A DNA stretch of 64,000 bases from Myxococcales bacterium (GCA_016794525.1 JAEUJY010000049.1:55410-119409); one strand, 5' to 3'. Numbered from the stretch's first letter, positions 31,093 to 42,058 are shown. Made by a program: numbers and translations. The notes: generated from the letters alone by a model not told the origin.

Positions 31093-32637
31093 ATGACCCA
31101 CCCGTCGCCTCACCGCTCGCTGCTCCGCACGTGCGCCGCGCTCGCCGGCGCGCTCCTCGTGTCTCCCGTCGTCGTCGCCCCCGCGCGCGCCGACGCCGCC
31201 GCCGCCGCCGCCGCACCCGCCGCCGCGGCGCTCAACGTCCGCGTCACCGGCGGCGCCGATCCCGCGATCATCGCCGCGGCGATCGCCGCCGAGCTCGGCG
31301 TGCCGACCGCGGTCGCCGCCGACGGCGCCGCGTGCACCGCGCCGTGCGTCGCGGTCGAGATCGGCGCCGACGCCCGCGCCGCGATCGCCGTCGTGCTCGC
31401 CAGCGGCACCTACCAGCGCGCGATCGCGCTGCCGGCCGCGCCGGGCGCCGCCGCCGAGGTGGTCGCGCTGGTGGTCGGCAACCTCGCGCGCGACGAGGCC
31501 GGCGCGCTGCTCGCTGCGCTGGCAGCGCCCGCCACCAGCCCCGACCCCGCGCCCGCGCCGCTGGCGATCGATCCCACGCTCGGCGCCGCGGCCCCGCCAC
31601 CGCCGCCGATCGCCGCGCCGCCCGTCGCGCCGCCCGCGCGCGAGGCCGCGCCGCGCACCGCGACCCATTACGGCTTCGGCCTGGTCCCCGGCATGGCCTA
31701 CGACGTCGACGGCCGCGGCTGGCGCGGCGGCGTCGCGATCGATCTGGTGGTCGGCGGGCGTCGCCGGATGGCGGCGTTCAACGTCTCGGGCGCCGCCAGC
31801 GTCGTCGTCGAAGACGTCCGCGGCACCCAGATCGCCGGCGCGATCACCCACGCCGGCGCGGTGCAGGGCACGCAGATCGCGGGCGCGGTCGCCACCGCCG
31901 GCGACGTCAAGGGCACGCAGATCGCGGGCGCGGTCGCGGCCACCCGCGGCGACGTCCGCGGCGCGCAGATCGCGGGCGCGGTCGCGGTGGCCGGCGGCGC
32001 GGTCGACACCCAGATCGGCGGCGCGGTCAGCGTCGCGCGCCGGGTGCGCGGCGTGCAGCTCGCCGGCGCCGTCAACGTCGCCGATCGCGTCGACGGCGTG
32101 CAGGTCGGCGTCGTCAACGTCGCCGGCAGCGGCGACGGCGTGTCGATCGGGCTGATCAACGTCGTCAAGGGTGGCCGCACCGAGCTCGAGGCCACCGTCG
32201 ACCAGCAGGCGATCGGCAACCTGGTGTTCCGCCACGGCAGCCGCCGCTGGCACAACGTCTACGGCGTCGGCGGCCACCTCGATCAGCCCGGCGTCGATCG
32301 CCAGGTCACCGACGACGACGTCTGGATGTACGGCCTGGGCATGGGCCCGAGCTGGCAGCGCGGCGGCGCGACGATCGATCTCGAGGCGATGGCCTGGCAC
32401 GTGATCTACGGCGGCGACTTCGATCCGCCCGAGCTGAACCTGCTGAACCAGCTGCGGCTGGTGGTCGGCTTCCGCGTCGGCCCGGTCGGCCTGGTCGGCG
32501 GCGCCGCGCTCAACGCCTACGTCACGACCGATCCCGCGCGCGATCGCCTGGATGCCAAGCCGACGATGGCCGAGCCCGACCGCACCGGCACCCGCGTGCA
32601 GGTCTGGCCGACCGCGTTCGTCGGCGTGCGGCTGTAG
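31093..32637 (+). CDS. Outer-membrane protein with GxQIxGAV surface repeats
   Basis: 514 residues. Signal peptide (about 1-34, ending APARADA), a beta-rich N-terminal domain with one Cys pair, a Pro-rich linker (APPPPPPIAAPPVAPP), then from about residue 243 to 358 eight imperfect repeats of 14-16 residues centred on GTQIAGAV / GVQVGVVNVA / GVSIGLINV. These resemble repeats in proteins annotated as LA_2272-type surface proteins. The final 150 residues alternate like outer-membrane strands. It follows the ECF sigma / anti-sigma pair by 31 bases, so it may be part of that regulon or operon. Adhesion or a structural role is inference. Confidence 0.78.
   Translation: MTHPSPHRSLLRTCAALAGALLVSPVVVAPARADAAAAAAAPAAAALNVRVTGGADPAIIAAAIAAELGVPTAVAADGAACTAPCVAVEIGADARAAIAVVLASGTYQRAIALPAAPGAAAEVVALVVGNLARDEAGALLAALAAPATSPDPAPAPLAIDPTLGAAAPPPPPIAAPPVAPPAREAAPRTATHYGFGLVPGMAYDVDGRGWRGGVAIDLVVGGRRRMAAFNVSGAASVVVEDVRGTQIAGAITHAGAVQGTQIAGAVATAGDVKGTQIAGAVAATRGDVRGAQIAGAVAVAGGAVDTQIGGAVSVARRVRGVQLAGAVNVADRVDGVQVGVVNVAGSGDGVSIGLINVVKGGRTELEATVDQQAIGNLVFRHGSRRWHNVYGVGGHLDQPGVDRQVTDDDVWMYGLGMGPSWQRGGATIDLEAMAWHVIYGGDFDPPELNLLNQLRLVVGFRVGPVGLVGGAALNAYVTTDPARDRLDAKPTMAEPDRTGTRVQVWPTAFVGVRL
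31822..32165. repeat. Eight in-frame coding repeats of about 45 bases
   Basis: Codes for eight GxQIxGAV units; the first four share the exact core QIAGA and the last two drift to VQVGVVNVA and VSIGLINVV. DNA identity is highest in the first three units (GGCACGCAGATCGC and close variants), suggesting recent internal expansion. Confidence 0.85.
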
Positions 32638-32646
32638 TCACGCCCC

Positions 32647-32673
32647 GCGCGCCGAGGCCTTGCGCCGCCGCGC
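32647..32673. repeat. GCGCCGAGGCCTTG element, copy 1
   Basis: Contains GCGCCGAGGCCTTGCGC flanked by GCGCG/CGCGC arms. A second copy of the core with a stronger hairpin is at 57449-57477. It lies in the 58 bases between the surface-repeat protein gene and the next lipoprotein gene. Confidence 0.5.
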
Positions 32674-32695
32674 AGGGGACTTACAGACATCGGCC

Positions 32696-33388
32696 TTGTC
32701 GCAACCGCATCGCCTGATCGGGGTGGGCTCCCTCCTCATCGCGTGTTTGGCTGGCTGCACCGTGCGCGTCGAGCGCACCGAGACGGTGGACGCCGCGGCC
32801 GTGTTTCGCGAGGTCGTCCAGGCGCTCGCGCGCAACTCCGGCGTCGAGGTGACCGCGTCGAGCTGCCCGACCGAGCTGCGGGCCGGCGGGCGCTACACGT
32901 GCCGCGCTCGCACCGCGATCGGCGAGGAGCTCGTCGACGTGGCCGTCGACGGTGACGGCACGGTGACCGCGACCTGGCGCCGCGCGCTCAGCGGCGGCAG
33001 CGCGCTCGCCGCGCATCTCCGGACGCTGGATGACGGGAGCCAGCACGAGTTCGACTGCACGGGCCGCGTGCTGGTCGGCGCCGATCCCGCGTCGGCCGTG
33101 GTGTGCCCCGAGGTTCGCCGCCAGTACGCGCACGTCGTCGCCCGTGGCACGGGCGACCGCGGGTTCGAGTCGAGGTACTACGAAGACGTCGCCGCGCAGG
33201 TCGAGCAAGCCGTCGGGGGTGACGTCAGCCGTATCGACTGCCCGGCCCCCGAGGTCGTCCGCGGCCTGGCGCCGTTCACGTGCAAGGCCTGGCGCGGCGA
33301 CCGCGTGGTGGAGGTGACGCTGGACCACGTGGCCGCGGGCTGGCGCTACGCGGTTCGGGACGTCGGCCCAGCGGTCGCGATCGAGTAG
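32696..33388 (+). CDS. Lipoprotein with two DUF4333-like domains
   Basis: 230 residues if started at TTG 32696, which gives a positively charged, normal-length signal peptide (MSQPHRLIGVGSLLIACLAGC, Cys at lipobox LAGC). A GTG at 32723 would leave only 11 residues before the Cys. The body holds two similar halves, each with a Cys pair: SCPTELRAGGRYTCRA ... VDGDGTVTATW, and DCPAPEVVRGLAPFTCKA ... TLDHVAAGWRY, the pattern of the DUF4333 family. Role unknown; likely anchored in the envelope. An inverted repeat follows the stop. Confidence 0.75.
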   Translation: MSQPHRLIGVGSLLIACLAGCTVRVERTETVDAAAVFREVVQALARNSGVEVTASSCPTELRAGGRYTCRARTAIGEELVDVAVDGDGTVTATWRRALSGGSALAAHLRTLDDGSQHEFDCTGRVLVGADPASAVVCPEVRRQYAHVVARGTGDRGFESRYYEDVAAQVEQAVGGDVSRIDCPAPEVVRGLAPFTCKAWRGDRVVEVTLDHVAAGWRYAVRDVGPAVAIE

Positions 33389-33400
33389 CGCCACCGGCCA

Positions 33401-33435
33401 GCGCTAGCGTCCGAAGAAGCCTCGCACGCTAGCGT
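33401..33435. terminator. Inverted repeat (hairpin) after the DUF4333-like lipoprotein
   Basis: Arms GCGCTAGCGT (33401-33410) and ACGCTAGCGT (33426-33435) pair over ten bases around a 15-base loop. There is no T-run after it, so it could be a factor-dependent terminator. Each arm is also a near-perfect palindrome, so an operator with two sites 25 bases apart is the alternative. Confidence 0.4.
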
Positions 33436-33469
33436 CAAGACCGTCGGGCACTGAACGTTCGCACCGGAG

Positions 33470-33519
33470 AGATCCGGATTGGCCGCAAATCGATCGAGCC
33501 AGCGGTCGAAAAATTGCCC
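33470..33519 (+). promoter_or_regulatory. Bipartite element upstream of ftsQ, shared with ftsZ
   Basis: AGATCCGGAT (33470-33479), then 29 bases, then AAAAATTGCCC (33509-33519). The same two blocks at the same 29-base spacing occur before ftsZ (35762-35812). TTGCCC could serve as a -35 box. A-runs are rare in this DNA, which makes the match notable. Confidence 0.6.
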
Positions 33520-33550
33520 GCGTGATCGGCGCATGCCTATTTCGCCAATC

Positions 33551-34474
33551 ATGGATCGATCCCGGCCGAGGGGCGCCGAGTCCGCCCGCATCGACGACAC
33601 GCGCCTGCCGCGGGTGTCGCGGATGACGCTGCGCCCGGGCCGCTCCAACCGCCGCGCGAAGACGCCGCTGCGCGAGCGGTTGCCGGCCCCGCGCGTGGTG
33701 GTCGACGCCTGCGGCCGCGCGCTGCGCCGGTCGGCGCCCGCGGTGCTGGCGCTGGTCGCCGCGGGTGGCCTGATCACCGCCGGCCGCCACGGCTACCACT
33801 GGCTCACCCACTCGCCGCGCTTCGCGGTGACCCAGGTCGAGGTCCACGGCGAGACGACGCTGACCGAGGACGCGGTGCGCGCGCGGCTGCCGTTCGCCGC
33901 CGGCGCCAACATCTTCAAGATCGACACCGGCGACGCCGAGGCCGCGCTGGCCGCCGATCCGTGGATCGCCAAGGCCAGCGTCAAGCGCCGGCTGCCGCAC
34001 ACCGTCGTGGTCGACATCGTCGAGCGGCGCCCGGCCGCGGTGATCGCCGCCGAGGGGCTGTACCTGGCCGACGCCGCCGGCCGGCCGTTCAAGGTCGCCG
34101 ACGTGACCGCCGGCGAGGGCAAGGACCTGCCGATCATCTCGGGCGTACCGCGCGAGCTGTTCGCCGAGGCGCCCGAGCAGGCCGCGGCCCAGGTGCGCGA
34201 CGGCCTGGCGATCCTCGCCGCGTGGGCCGAGGGCGATCGCCCGCGCGCCGGTGAGCTCAAGCTCGCGCCCTCGGGCGCGACCCTCTACACCTACGACGAC
34301 GCGATCGCGGTGAAGGTCGGCGTGGCCTCGCCCGACGCGCTGGCCGGCCACCTGGCCCGGTTCGACGCGGTGTGGGCGGCGCTGTCGCCCGACGAGCGCC
34401 GCCGCCTGCGCACCATGCGCGTCGACAACGACACCCGCACCGATCTCGTCACCGTCTCCTTCGGGGAACCCTGA
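33551..34474 (+). CDS. ftsQ: Cell division protein FtsQ
   Basis: 307 residues from ATG 33551. A basic cytoplasmic N-terminus, one membrane segment at about 64-84 (APAVLALVAAGGLITAG), then a POTRA domain (FAVTQVEVHGETTLTEDAVRARL, GANIFKIDTGDAEAALAADPWIAKASVKRRLP) and the FtsQ beta domain (VDIVERRPAAVIAAEGLYLADAAGRPFKV). Bitopic divisome protein that links FtsA/FtsZ-side assembly with FtsB/FtsL and wall synthesis. A start at 33533 is possible, but it would lie inside the putative promoter. It heads the ftsQ-ftsA-ftsZ group, nine bases before ftsA. Confidence 0.9.
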   Translation: MDRSRPRGAESARIDDTRLPRVSRMTLRPGRSNRRAKTPLRERLPAPRVVVDACGRALRRSAPAVLALVAAGGLITAGRHGYHWLTHSPRFAVTQVEVHGETTLTEDAVRARLPFAAGANIFKIDTGDAEAALAADPWIAKASVKRRLPHTVVVDIVERRPAAVIAAEGLYLADAAGRPFKVADVTAGEGKDLPIISGVPRELFAEAPEQAAAQVRDGLAILAAWAEGDRPRAGELKLAPSGATLYTYDDAIAVKVGVASPDALAGHLARFDAVWAALSPDERRRLRTMRVDNDTRTDLVTVSFGEP

Positions 34475-34482
34475 GCACACCA

Positions 34483-35718
<1,236 letters not shown>

Positions 35719-35761
35719 AGCCTCGTCGCAGCCGCGCCTGACGGCCCGCGATCCGCCGAGC

Positions 35762-35812
35762 AGATCCGGATCGCAACAAAAACGCCGCGCCGCTGCCGCG
35801 AAAAAGTTGCCC
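35762..35812 (+). promoter_or_regulatory. Bipartite element upstream of ftsZ, shared with ftsQ
   Basis: AGATCCGGAT (35762-35771), 29 bases, then AAAAAGTTGCCC (35801-35812), 47 bases before the ftsZ ATG. The first block extends to the palindrome GATCCGGATC. The blocks and spacing match those before ftsQ. In the 141-base ftsA-ftsZ gap this suggests ftsZ has its own promoter besides read-through. Confidence 0.6.
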
Positions 35813-35859
35813 CTGCAGATCCCGCCCACTCATATGGGCATACCAACGGGAGAGATCAC

Positions 35860-37290
<1,431 letters not shown>

Positions 37291-37307
37291 TGGGAGCTCC
37301 CCGTGGT

Positions 37308-37343
37308 CGACGGCGGGCGCCCTGCGGCGCCCGCGGTCGTTTT
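37308..37343 (+). terminator. Intrinsic terminator after ftsZ
   Basis: Stem GCGGGCGCC (37313-37321), loop CTGC, stem GGCGCCCGC (37326-37334), extended by CGAC/GTCG outside one mismatch, followed by a TTTT at 37340-37343. It lies 17 bases past the ftsZ stop and before the next gene. Confidence 0.7.
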
Positions 37344-37372
37344 CGGCGCGCGGTTTCGCGTATCGTCGGCGC

Positions 37373-37981
37373 GTGCTGTCGCTGACCGCCGCGCGCTGGC
37401 TGCTGGTGCTGCACGCGGTGCTGGGCGCCGCGGCGGTGGCGGCGGCGACCCACTGGGTGGTGTGGCTGTGGCCGCTGTGGCGCGGGCGCACCCCGCGGCG
37501 GGCGGCGCTGGGGCGGTTCGCGACCATCGCGATGGCGCTGTACGCGCTGGCGATGGTGGTCGGGCTGGTGCTGTACCCGACCTACAAGGCGCGGGTGAAG
37601 CTCGAGTACCTGACCCGGCCGTCCTCGGTGATCGACGATCAGGCCGGGCGCCAGCTGGCGACCGACGAGCTCACCGATCGCGCGATGGGCGCGCCGCCGC
37701 GGCCGGTCGATCTCGATCGCGCGCGGCGCCTGGCCGGCGACGCGCCGACCCGCGCCAGCAAGATGGCGCGCTGGTTCGACACCAAGGAGCACTGGGCCGC
37801 GGTGGGCCTCTTGCTCGGCGTGGCGCTGGCGGCGATCGGCCGGGCGTGGCGGCCCGGCCCCGACGATCCGGTGCAGGACGGCCCGGTGGTGGTCGTCTTC
37901 GTCGGCGCCGTCGCGGTGGCGGCGATCGCCTGGTACGCGGCGATCGTCGGCCTGATGACGACGATGACCCGCTCGTTCTGA
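37373..37981 (+). CDS. Membrane protein of unknown function (four TM)
   Basis: 202 residues from GTG 37373. Hydrophobic helices at about 5-27 (LLVLHAVLGAAAVAAATHWVV), 45-65, 143-160 and 172-195. The loop between the second and third is charged and Arg-rich, likely cytoplasmic. No recognised family; a distant likeness to DUF420-type or cytochrome-associated membrane proteins is possible, as the first helix keeps a single His (HAVLG) and another His in THW. Expressed behind the ftsZ terminator, so probably from its own promoter. Confidence 0.7.
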   Translation: MLSLTAARWLLVLHAVLGAAAVAAATHWVVWLWPLWRGRTPRRAALGRFATIAMALYALAMVVGLVLYPTYKARVKLEYLTRPSSVIDDQAGRQLATDELTDRAMGAPPRPVDLDRARRLAGDAPTRASKMARWFDTKEHWAAVGLLLGVALAAIGRAWRPGPDDPVQDGPVVVVFVGAVAVAAIAWYAAIVGLMTTMTRSF

Positions 37982-37988
37982 CCGCGCG

Positions 37989-38741
37989 CTACCAGGTGAA
38001 CGCGATCGTCGACGTCACCAGCAGCGCGGTGTTGCGGCTGGTCGCCATCGGCGCCGGCGCGGCCGCGGCGCAGATGCCGCCGCGGCACTCGATCATCGGG
38101 TCGGCGGCGCGGCTGGGCGTCGACGTGAGCTGCCATCCGAGCTGCCAGCCGACGCGGCTGAGGTTGAGCGGCTGCTCGAGGCGGTGATCGAGGTTCACGC
38201 CGAACCCGACGACGCCGAGGTTGACCGCGCTGTCGACCGGCACCGCGCGCGCCGGGTCGCGCGCGCCGGGTCGGCTCCAGCTGTGCCACTGCCGGGCCGC
38301 ACCGAGCTCGGCGTAGATCGCGAGCATCGAGTTGGCGCCGAGCAGGTCGGAGCCCAGCCGCACGACGTCGACGCGGGCCATCGCGCCGAACCGCTGGGCC
38401 CGGCCGAAGTGCAAGGTCGACGGCCCCGGCTCGGACAGGTTGAGGAACAGGTAGTCGGCCTCGAAGGTGAAGCGGCCGACCCGCGGTCCGGCGGCGATCG
38501 CCGCGCCCAGCGCGGTGTAGGTCTTGGTGTCGTGGACCAGGTAGCCGACCGCGCTGCCCAGCCGGAGGTTGGCCCCGGTGGTGTCGTGGGGGCTGTACGG
38601 GTTGTCGACCCAGCGGTCGCGCGGCGCGTCAGGTGGCGTGTCAGCCACAGCCGACGGCGCCCCTGTGAACGCCAGCAACAGGGCAGATGTGATCCCGGCG
38701 CCGACTCGCGCGAGTCGACGCGCCGACTTGGCAGCGCGCAT
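37989..38741 (-). CDS. Predicted outer-membrane protein, unknown
   Basis: 250 residues from ATG 38741, with GAGGAGG eight bases upstream. Basic signal peptide (RRLARVGAGITSALLLAFTG, cleaved near AVADT). The mature part alternates aromatic and polar residues (FTFEADYLFLNL, LNLSRVGWQLGWQLTST) and ends IAFTW, an aromatic C-terminus as expected for a small beta-barrel. One Cys pair near the end (ECRGGIC). Convergent with the preceding membrane protein gene. Confidence 0.72.
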   Translation of the reverse strand: MRAAKSARRLARVGAGITSALLLAFTGAPSAVADTPPDAPRDRWVDNPYSPHDTTGANLRLGSAVGYLVHDTKTYTALGAAIAAGPRVGRFTFEADYLFLNLSEPGPSTLHFGRAQRFGAMARVDVVRLGSDLLGANSMLAIYAELGAARQWHSWSRPGARDPARAVPVDSAVNLGVVGFGVNLDHRLEQPLNLSRVGWQLGWQLTSTPSRAADPMIECRGGICAAAAPAPMATSRNTALLVTSTIAFTW

Positions 38742-38830
38742 CGGACGGCCTCCTCGCAGTTCGTGTGACGCCATGCACGGGTCGCGCCGAGCCGGTTGCG
38801 CCACGGGGCGGCGCTGATAGGCTCGGCCGC

Positions 38831-39460
38831 GTGAAGCGCATCAGCCAGCGGATGGTCGCGATCGCGTGCACGGCGAGCCTGGTCTCGGGGTGTGCGGTGA
38901 CGCGGAAGCAGCGGACGTACTCGGTGATCGGCGCGGCGGTGTTCACCGGCGCCAGCGCGGGGTACGCGATCAGCCGGATGGTCGCGCACTGCCCCGACCA
39001 CGCGATCAACGGCGAGCAGGACGTCTGCGAGGCCGACCGCATCGACTCGCGCAACCGGTGGGCCGGCGTCGCGCTGGTGGGGCTGATCGCGACCATCGCG
39101 CTGCAGCTGCTGCCGGTGTCCGATCCCGAGCAGCCGGCGCCGACCAGCGTCGCGGTGCTGCCGCCGCCGCCGCCGCCGCCGAGCGCCAGCGCGCTGCACT
39201 CGCCGGTCGCGGTGCAGCTCGCGCACAACGCGCGGACGCTGGCGGCCGCCGGGCGGTGCGTCGAGGCGTTCGGCAGCCTGAAGGCGCTGACGTCGGTCGA
39301 TCGCGGGCTCGCCGATCAGCTGCGCGCGTGGGATCCCAGCGTGTCGCGCTGCCGCACCGCGACCCAGGCCGCGGGCTCGACGACCGCGGTCGAGGCGCCG
39401 CCGCCGGTGCCGCCGCCGCCGGCCGGCCCCGGCGCGCAGCCGTCGACGGTCGCGCCGTAG
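38831..39460 (+). CDS. Putative lipoprotein with TM segment and Pro-rich tail
   Basis: 209 residues from GTG 38831. Signal peptide with lipobox VSGC at Cys21. A glycine-rich segment follows (YSVIGAAVFTGASAGYAISR), then a Cys pair (CPDHAINGEQDVC) and another hydrophobic helix (WAGVALVGLIATIALQLL). A Pro-rich stretch precedes a helical C-terminal domain with two Cys (GRCVEAFGSLKAL ... SRCRTATQ) and a final Pro/Ala tail. Diverges from the outer-membrane protein gene and its stop abuts the stop of the next gene with no spacer. Unknown function. Confidence 0.7.
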   Translation: MKRISQRMVAIACTASLVSGCAVTRKQRTYSVIGAAVFTGASAGYAISRMVAHCPDHAINGEQDVCEADRIDSRNRWAGVALVGLIATIALQLLPVSDPEQPAPTSVAVLPPPPPPPSASALHSPVAVQLAHNARTLAAAGRCVEAFGSLKALTSVDRGLADQLRAWDPSVSRCRTATQAAGSTTAVEAPPPVPPPPAGPGAQPSTVAP

Positions 39461-40186
39461 CTACCGGCTCGCCGGCGCGACGCGCACGGTCTCGACCTGC
39501 TGCTGGCCCTCCCAGCCGCGCCAGGTCTCGACGATGATCGCCACCGCGTGGTCCTGATCGGGCGCCTCGATGTAGCCGGCCACCGTGACCGCGAGCGGGC
39601 CCAGGCCATCGCCGGCGTCGAACCGCGCCACCGACTCGGGCACGTCGCCGCGGACGATGCCGACCTCGTAGCTGGTCAGGTGCGCGAAGCCGACCTCGGC
39701 GTCGTCGCCGACCGCGGTGGTCGCGATCTCGAAGCGCGGCACGGCGGCGCCGCCGATCGGCAGCGGCGTCAGCGTCGAGGTCGGCGCCTGCGTGATGCCG
39801 CGCGCGCGCAACGCCGCGGTCCACTCGGCGCCGCGGCGCGCCCACAGCTCGGGGAAGTTGAGCGCATCGAGCGAGCCCAGCTCGTCGGACCGGTAGTGAT
39901 CGCTCCACCACAGCGGCTCGCCTGTGCTGCTGGCGATGTGGAGGTCGACGGTGAGGCAGCCGCAGGCCTCGTCGGCGCGCTCGATCGCGTAGGCGAACCG
40001 CCGGCCGTCGGCCGACCAGCCCAGCGCGTAGAGCTCATCGACGTATGGCACCAGCCCCGGCCCGCGGGTCGCCTCGACCAGCGCCGGGATCACGACCTCG
40101 GCCGGCGCGAGCGGGGGCGTCGGGGCTGGCGTCGATCGCGCGCAGGCCGACAGGGAGACGATCGCGACGCAGGTCAGGCGCAGCAC
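39461..40186 (-). CDS. Putative lipoprotein, unknown
   Basis: 241 residues from GTG 40186. Signal peptide VLRLTCVAIVSLSAC with lipobox Cys. After a Pro linker, strands such as YALGWSADGRRFAYAIE resemble a TolB/WD-like propeller blade, then a Cys pair (CGCLTVDLHIAS) and more strand-like sequence to the end. Last gene of a probable leftward operon xseA / Rec-GGDEF / aroE / this gene, 49 bases behind aroE. Ends exactly against the convergent gene. Function unknown. Confidence 0.68.
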   Translation of the reverse strand: MLRLTCVAIVSLSACARSTPAPTPPLAPAEVVIPALVEATRGPGLVPYVDELYALGWSADGRRFAYAIERADEACGCLTVDLHIASSTGEPLWWSDHYRSDELGSLDALNFPELWARRGAEWTAALRARGITQAPTSTLTPLPIGGAAVPRFEIATTAVGDDAEVGFAHLTSYEVGIVRGDVPESVARFDAGDGLGPLAVTVAGYIEAPDQDHAVAIIVETWRGWEGQQQVETVRVAPASR

Positions 40187-40235
40187 GCAGCCGACAACGC
40201 GCGGCCGGCGCCGCCGATTCCCACCGGCGACCGCG

Positions 40236-41033
40236 CTACGCCAGCGACGCGGCGAGCGCGGTGGCCATGACGTCGACCGGCGCGGCGCGGCCGGTCCACA
40301 GCGTGAACGCGCGGGTGGCCTGGTACAGCAGCATCGCGCGGCCGTCGAGCGCGGCGAGGCCGCGGGCGCGCGCGGCGGCGAGCAGCGCGGTGTCGCGGTG
40401 GTAGATCAGCGTCGCCACCGCGGCGTCGGCGGGCAGCGCGCCTAGCGGCACCGCGTCGGCCAGCGCGGCGTCGGCGGCGGGGTCGAGCGCCGCAGAGGTG
40501 GCGTCGACGACCAGCCCGGCGGTCGCCAGCAGCGCGGGCAGCTCCGCCCACGGCCGCGCGGCGCGCCAGGTCACCGCGTCGGGGCGGCGCGCGACGACGA
40601 CGACGTCGGCGCCCAGCTGCTCGAGGCCGACCACCACCGCGCGGGCCGCGCCGCCGCCGCCGAGCACCACCGCGCGGGCGATCGTCGCGTGGCCGGCCGC
40701 GCGCAGGCCGTCGACGAAGCCGCCGGCGTCGGTGTTGTGGCCGATCGCGCGCCCATCGACGAACGCCAGGCAGTTGACCGCGCCGACCGCGCGCGCGCTG
40801 GGGTCGAGCGCGGCGCAGCACCCGGCCACCGCCTCCTTGTGCGGCACCGTCACGCTGGCGCCGAGCGCGTCGATCGCGGCGAGGCCGCGCACCGCGTCGT
40901 CGAGCCGCTCGGGGCGCACCGCCAGCGGCAGCATCACCGCGTCGACGCCGCTGGCCGCGAACGCCGCGTCGTGCATCGCCGGGCTGCGCGAGTGGCTGAT
41001 CGGCCAGCCGAGCACCGCGGCCAGGCGCTTCAC
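40236..41033 (-). CDS. aroE: Shikimate dehydrogenase
   Basis: 265 residues. NADP-dependent reduction of 3-dehydroshikimate in the chorismate pathway. Substrate motifs GWPISHSRSPAMH, VTVPHKEAV (catalytic Lys) and GHNTDAGGF (catalytic Asp) are intact, as is the nucleotide loop VLGGGGAARAV; the C-terminal MLLYQATRAFTLWTG with Gln is also typical. GTG start overlaps the stop of the upstream Rec-GGDEF gene (GTGA), suggesting coupled translation. No other aro gene is near. Confidence 0.93.
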   Translation of the reverse strand: MKRLAAVLGWPISHSRSPAMHDAAFAASGVDAVMLPLAVRPERLDDAVRGLAAIDALGASVTVPHKEAVAGCCAALDPSARAVGAVNCLAFVDGRAIGHNTDAGGFVDGLRAAGHATIARAVVLGGGGAARAVVVGLEQLGADVVVVARRPDAVTWRAARPWAELPALLATAGLVVDATSAALDPAADAALADAVPLGALPADAAVATLIYHRDTALLAAARARGLAALDGRAMLLYQATRAFTLWTGRAAPVDVMATALAASLA

Positions 41034-42058
41034 GGCGCGACCACGACCGGCTCGCCGCCGCGCTCGGCGTCGCGCAGCGCCGCCGCCGCCGCCCGCATCA
41101 ACGTCGCCAGCGACAGCGCCGCGCCGCCGGCGACCCCGGCGACCCCGGCCAGCGCGACGCCGGCGTGCTTGCCGATCCGCACCGCCGCCACCGCGGTGGC
41201 CACCCGGCGGGCGACGCGCTCGGCGCCGCTGGCGTCGGTGTACGGCAAGAGGATCAGCACGCGGTCGCCGCCGATCTCGACCGGCAGGTCGATGTCGCGC
41301 ACCGCCGCCGACAGCGCGGCGGCCGCCTGCGCGCGCAGCTCGGCCGCGACCGTCGCGGGCGCGTCGGCGGGCGGCGGCAGCCGGACCATGCACACCGACA
41401 GCGCGTAGCCGTAACGGCGGGCGCGCTTGACCTCGAGCTCGAGCGCGCGCTGGAAGAACTCCATCGGCTGCAGGCCGGTCGCGGGGTCGACCTGGGCCAT
41501 GCGATCGAGGCGCTCGCGCAGCCGCAGCTCGTTGCCGCGGGCGGCGGTGGCGCGGCGGCGCTCGTCGGCGAGCTTGGCCGCGGCGAACAGCACCGGGCCG
41601 AGCCGCTCGTCGTGCGGGCGCAGCGCCACCAGGTCGGCGCCGGCGCCGTGGGCCCGCTCGGCGGCGGCCTGGCCGCTGCCGTTGACGGCGGCGATCAGCA
41701 CCGGGCGGCGCGGCTCGAGCGCGCGGGCCGCGTCGAGGATCGCCGCGCCGGCCGGCAGCCCGACCACGACGACGTCGGGCATCGCGTCGCCGGCCAGCCG
41801 CTTGGTGATCTCGGCGATCGCCACCGCGCCTACCGCGGCGTACGCCACCGCGAAGCCCTGCGCGACCACCGCGGCGCGCACCGCCGCGACGGCGTCGGTC
41901 GAGGCCTCGTGGATCGCGACCCGCGCGGTGGGCAGCGGCGCCAGCGGCGCGACCTCGATCACCTGCTCGTCATCGATCGGCACCGCGCTGCCGGCGCGCG
42001 ACGGCGCGCGGCGGACGCGACCCGGCTGGCTGGGAGCACGGCGCTGGCGCTCGGGCAT
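41030..42058 (-). CDS. Degenerate Rec-like / GGDEF-like regulator
   Basis: 342 residues. A receiver-like N-terminal domain (residues 45-150) lacks the phosphoacceptor: the strand PDVVVVGLPAG has Gly where Asp should be. After a helix (ANERRRATAARGNELRLRERL-like, split by charged residues) the C-terminal domain starts like GGDEF proteins (QVDPATGLQPMEFFQRALELEVKRARRYGYALSVCM) but the signature is EIGGDRVLILLPY, not GGDEF, and the metal-binding Asp of the usual DID motif is missing. It is therefore unlikely to make cyclic di-GMP and may be a binding or scaffold protein. Located between xseA and aroE, overlapping aroE. Confidence 0.8.
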   Translation of the reverse strand: MPERQRRAPSQPGRVRRAPSRAGSAVPIDDEQVIEVAPLAPLPTARVAIHEASTDAVAAVRAAVVAQGFAVAYAAVGAVAIAEITKRLAGDAMPDVVVVGLPAGAAILDAARALEPRRPVLIAAVNGSGQAAAERAHGAGADLVALRPHDERLGPVLFAAAKLADERRRATAARGNELRLRERLDRMAQVDPATGLQPMEFFQRALELEVKRARRYGYALSVCMVRLPPPADAPATVAAELRAQAAAALSAAVRDIDLPVEIGGDRVLILLPYTDASGAERVARRVATAVAAVRIGKHAGVALAGVAGVAGGAALSLATLMRAAAAALRDAERGGEPVVVAP

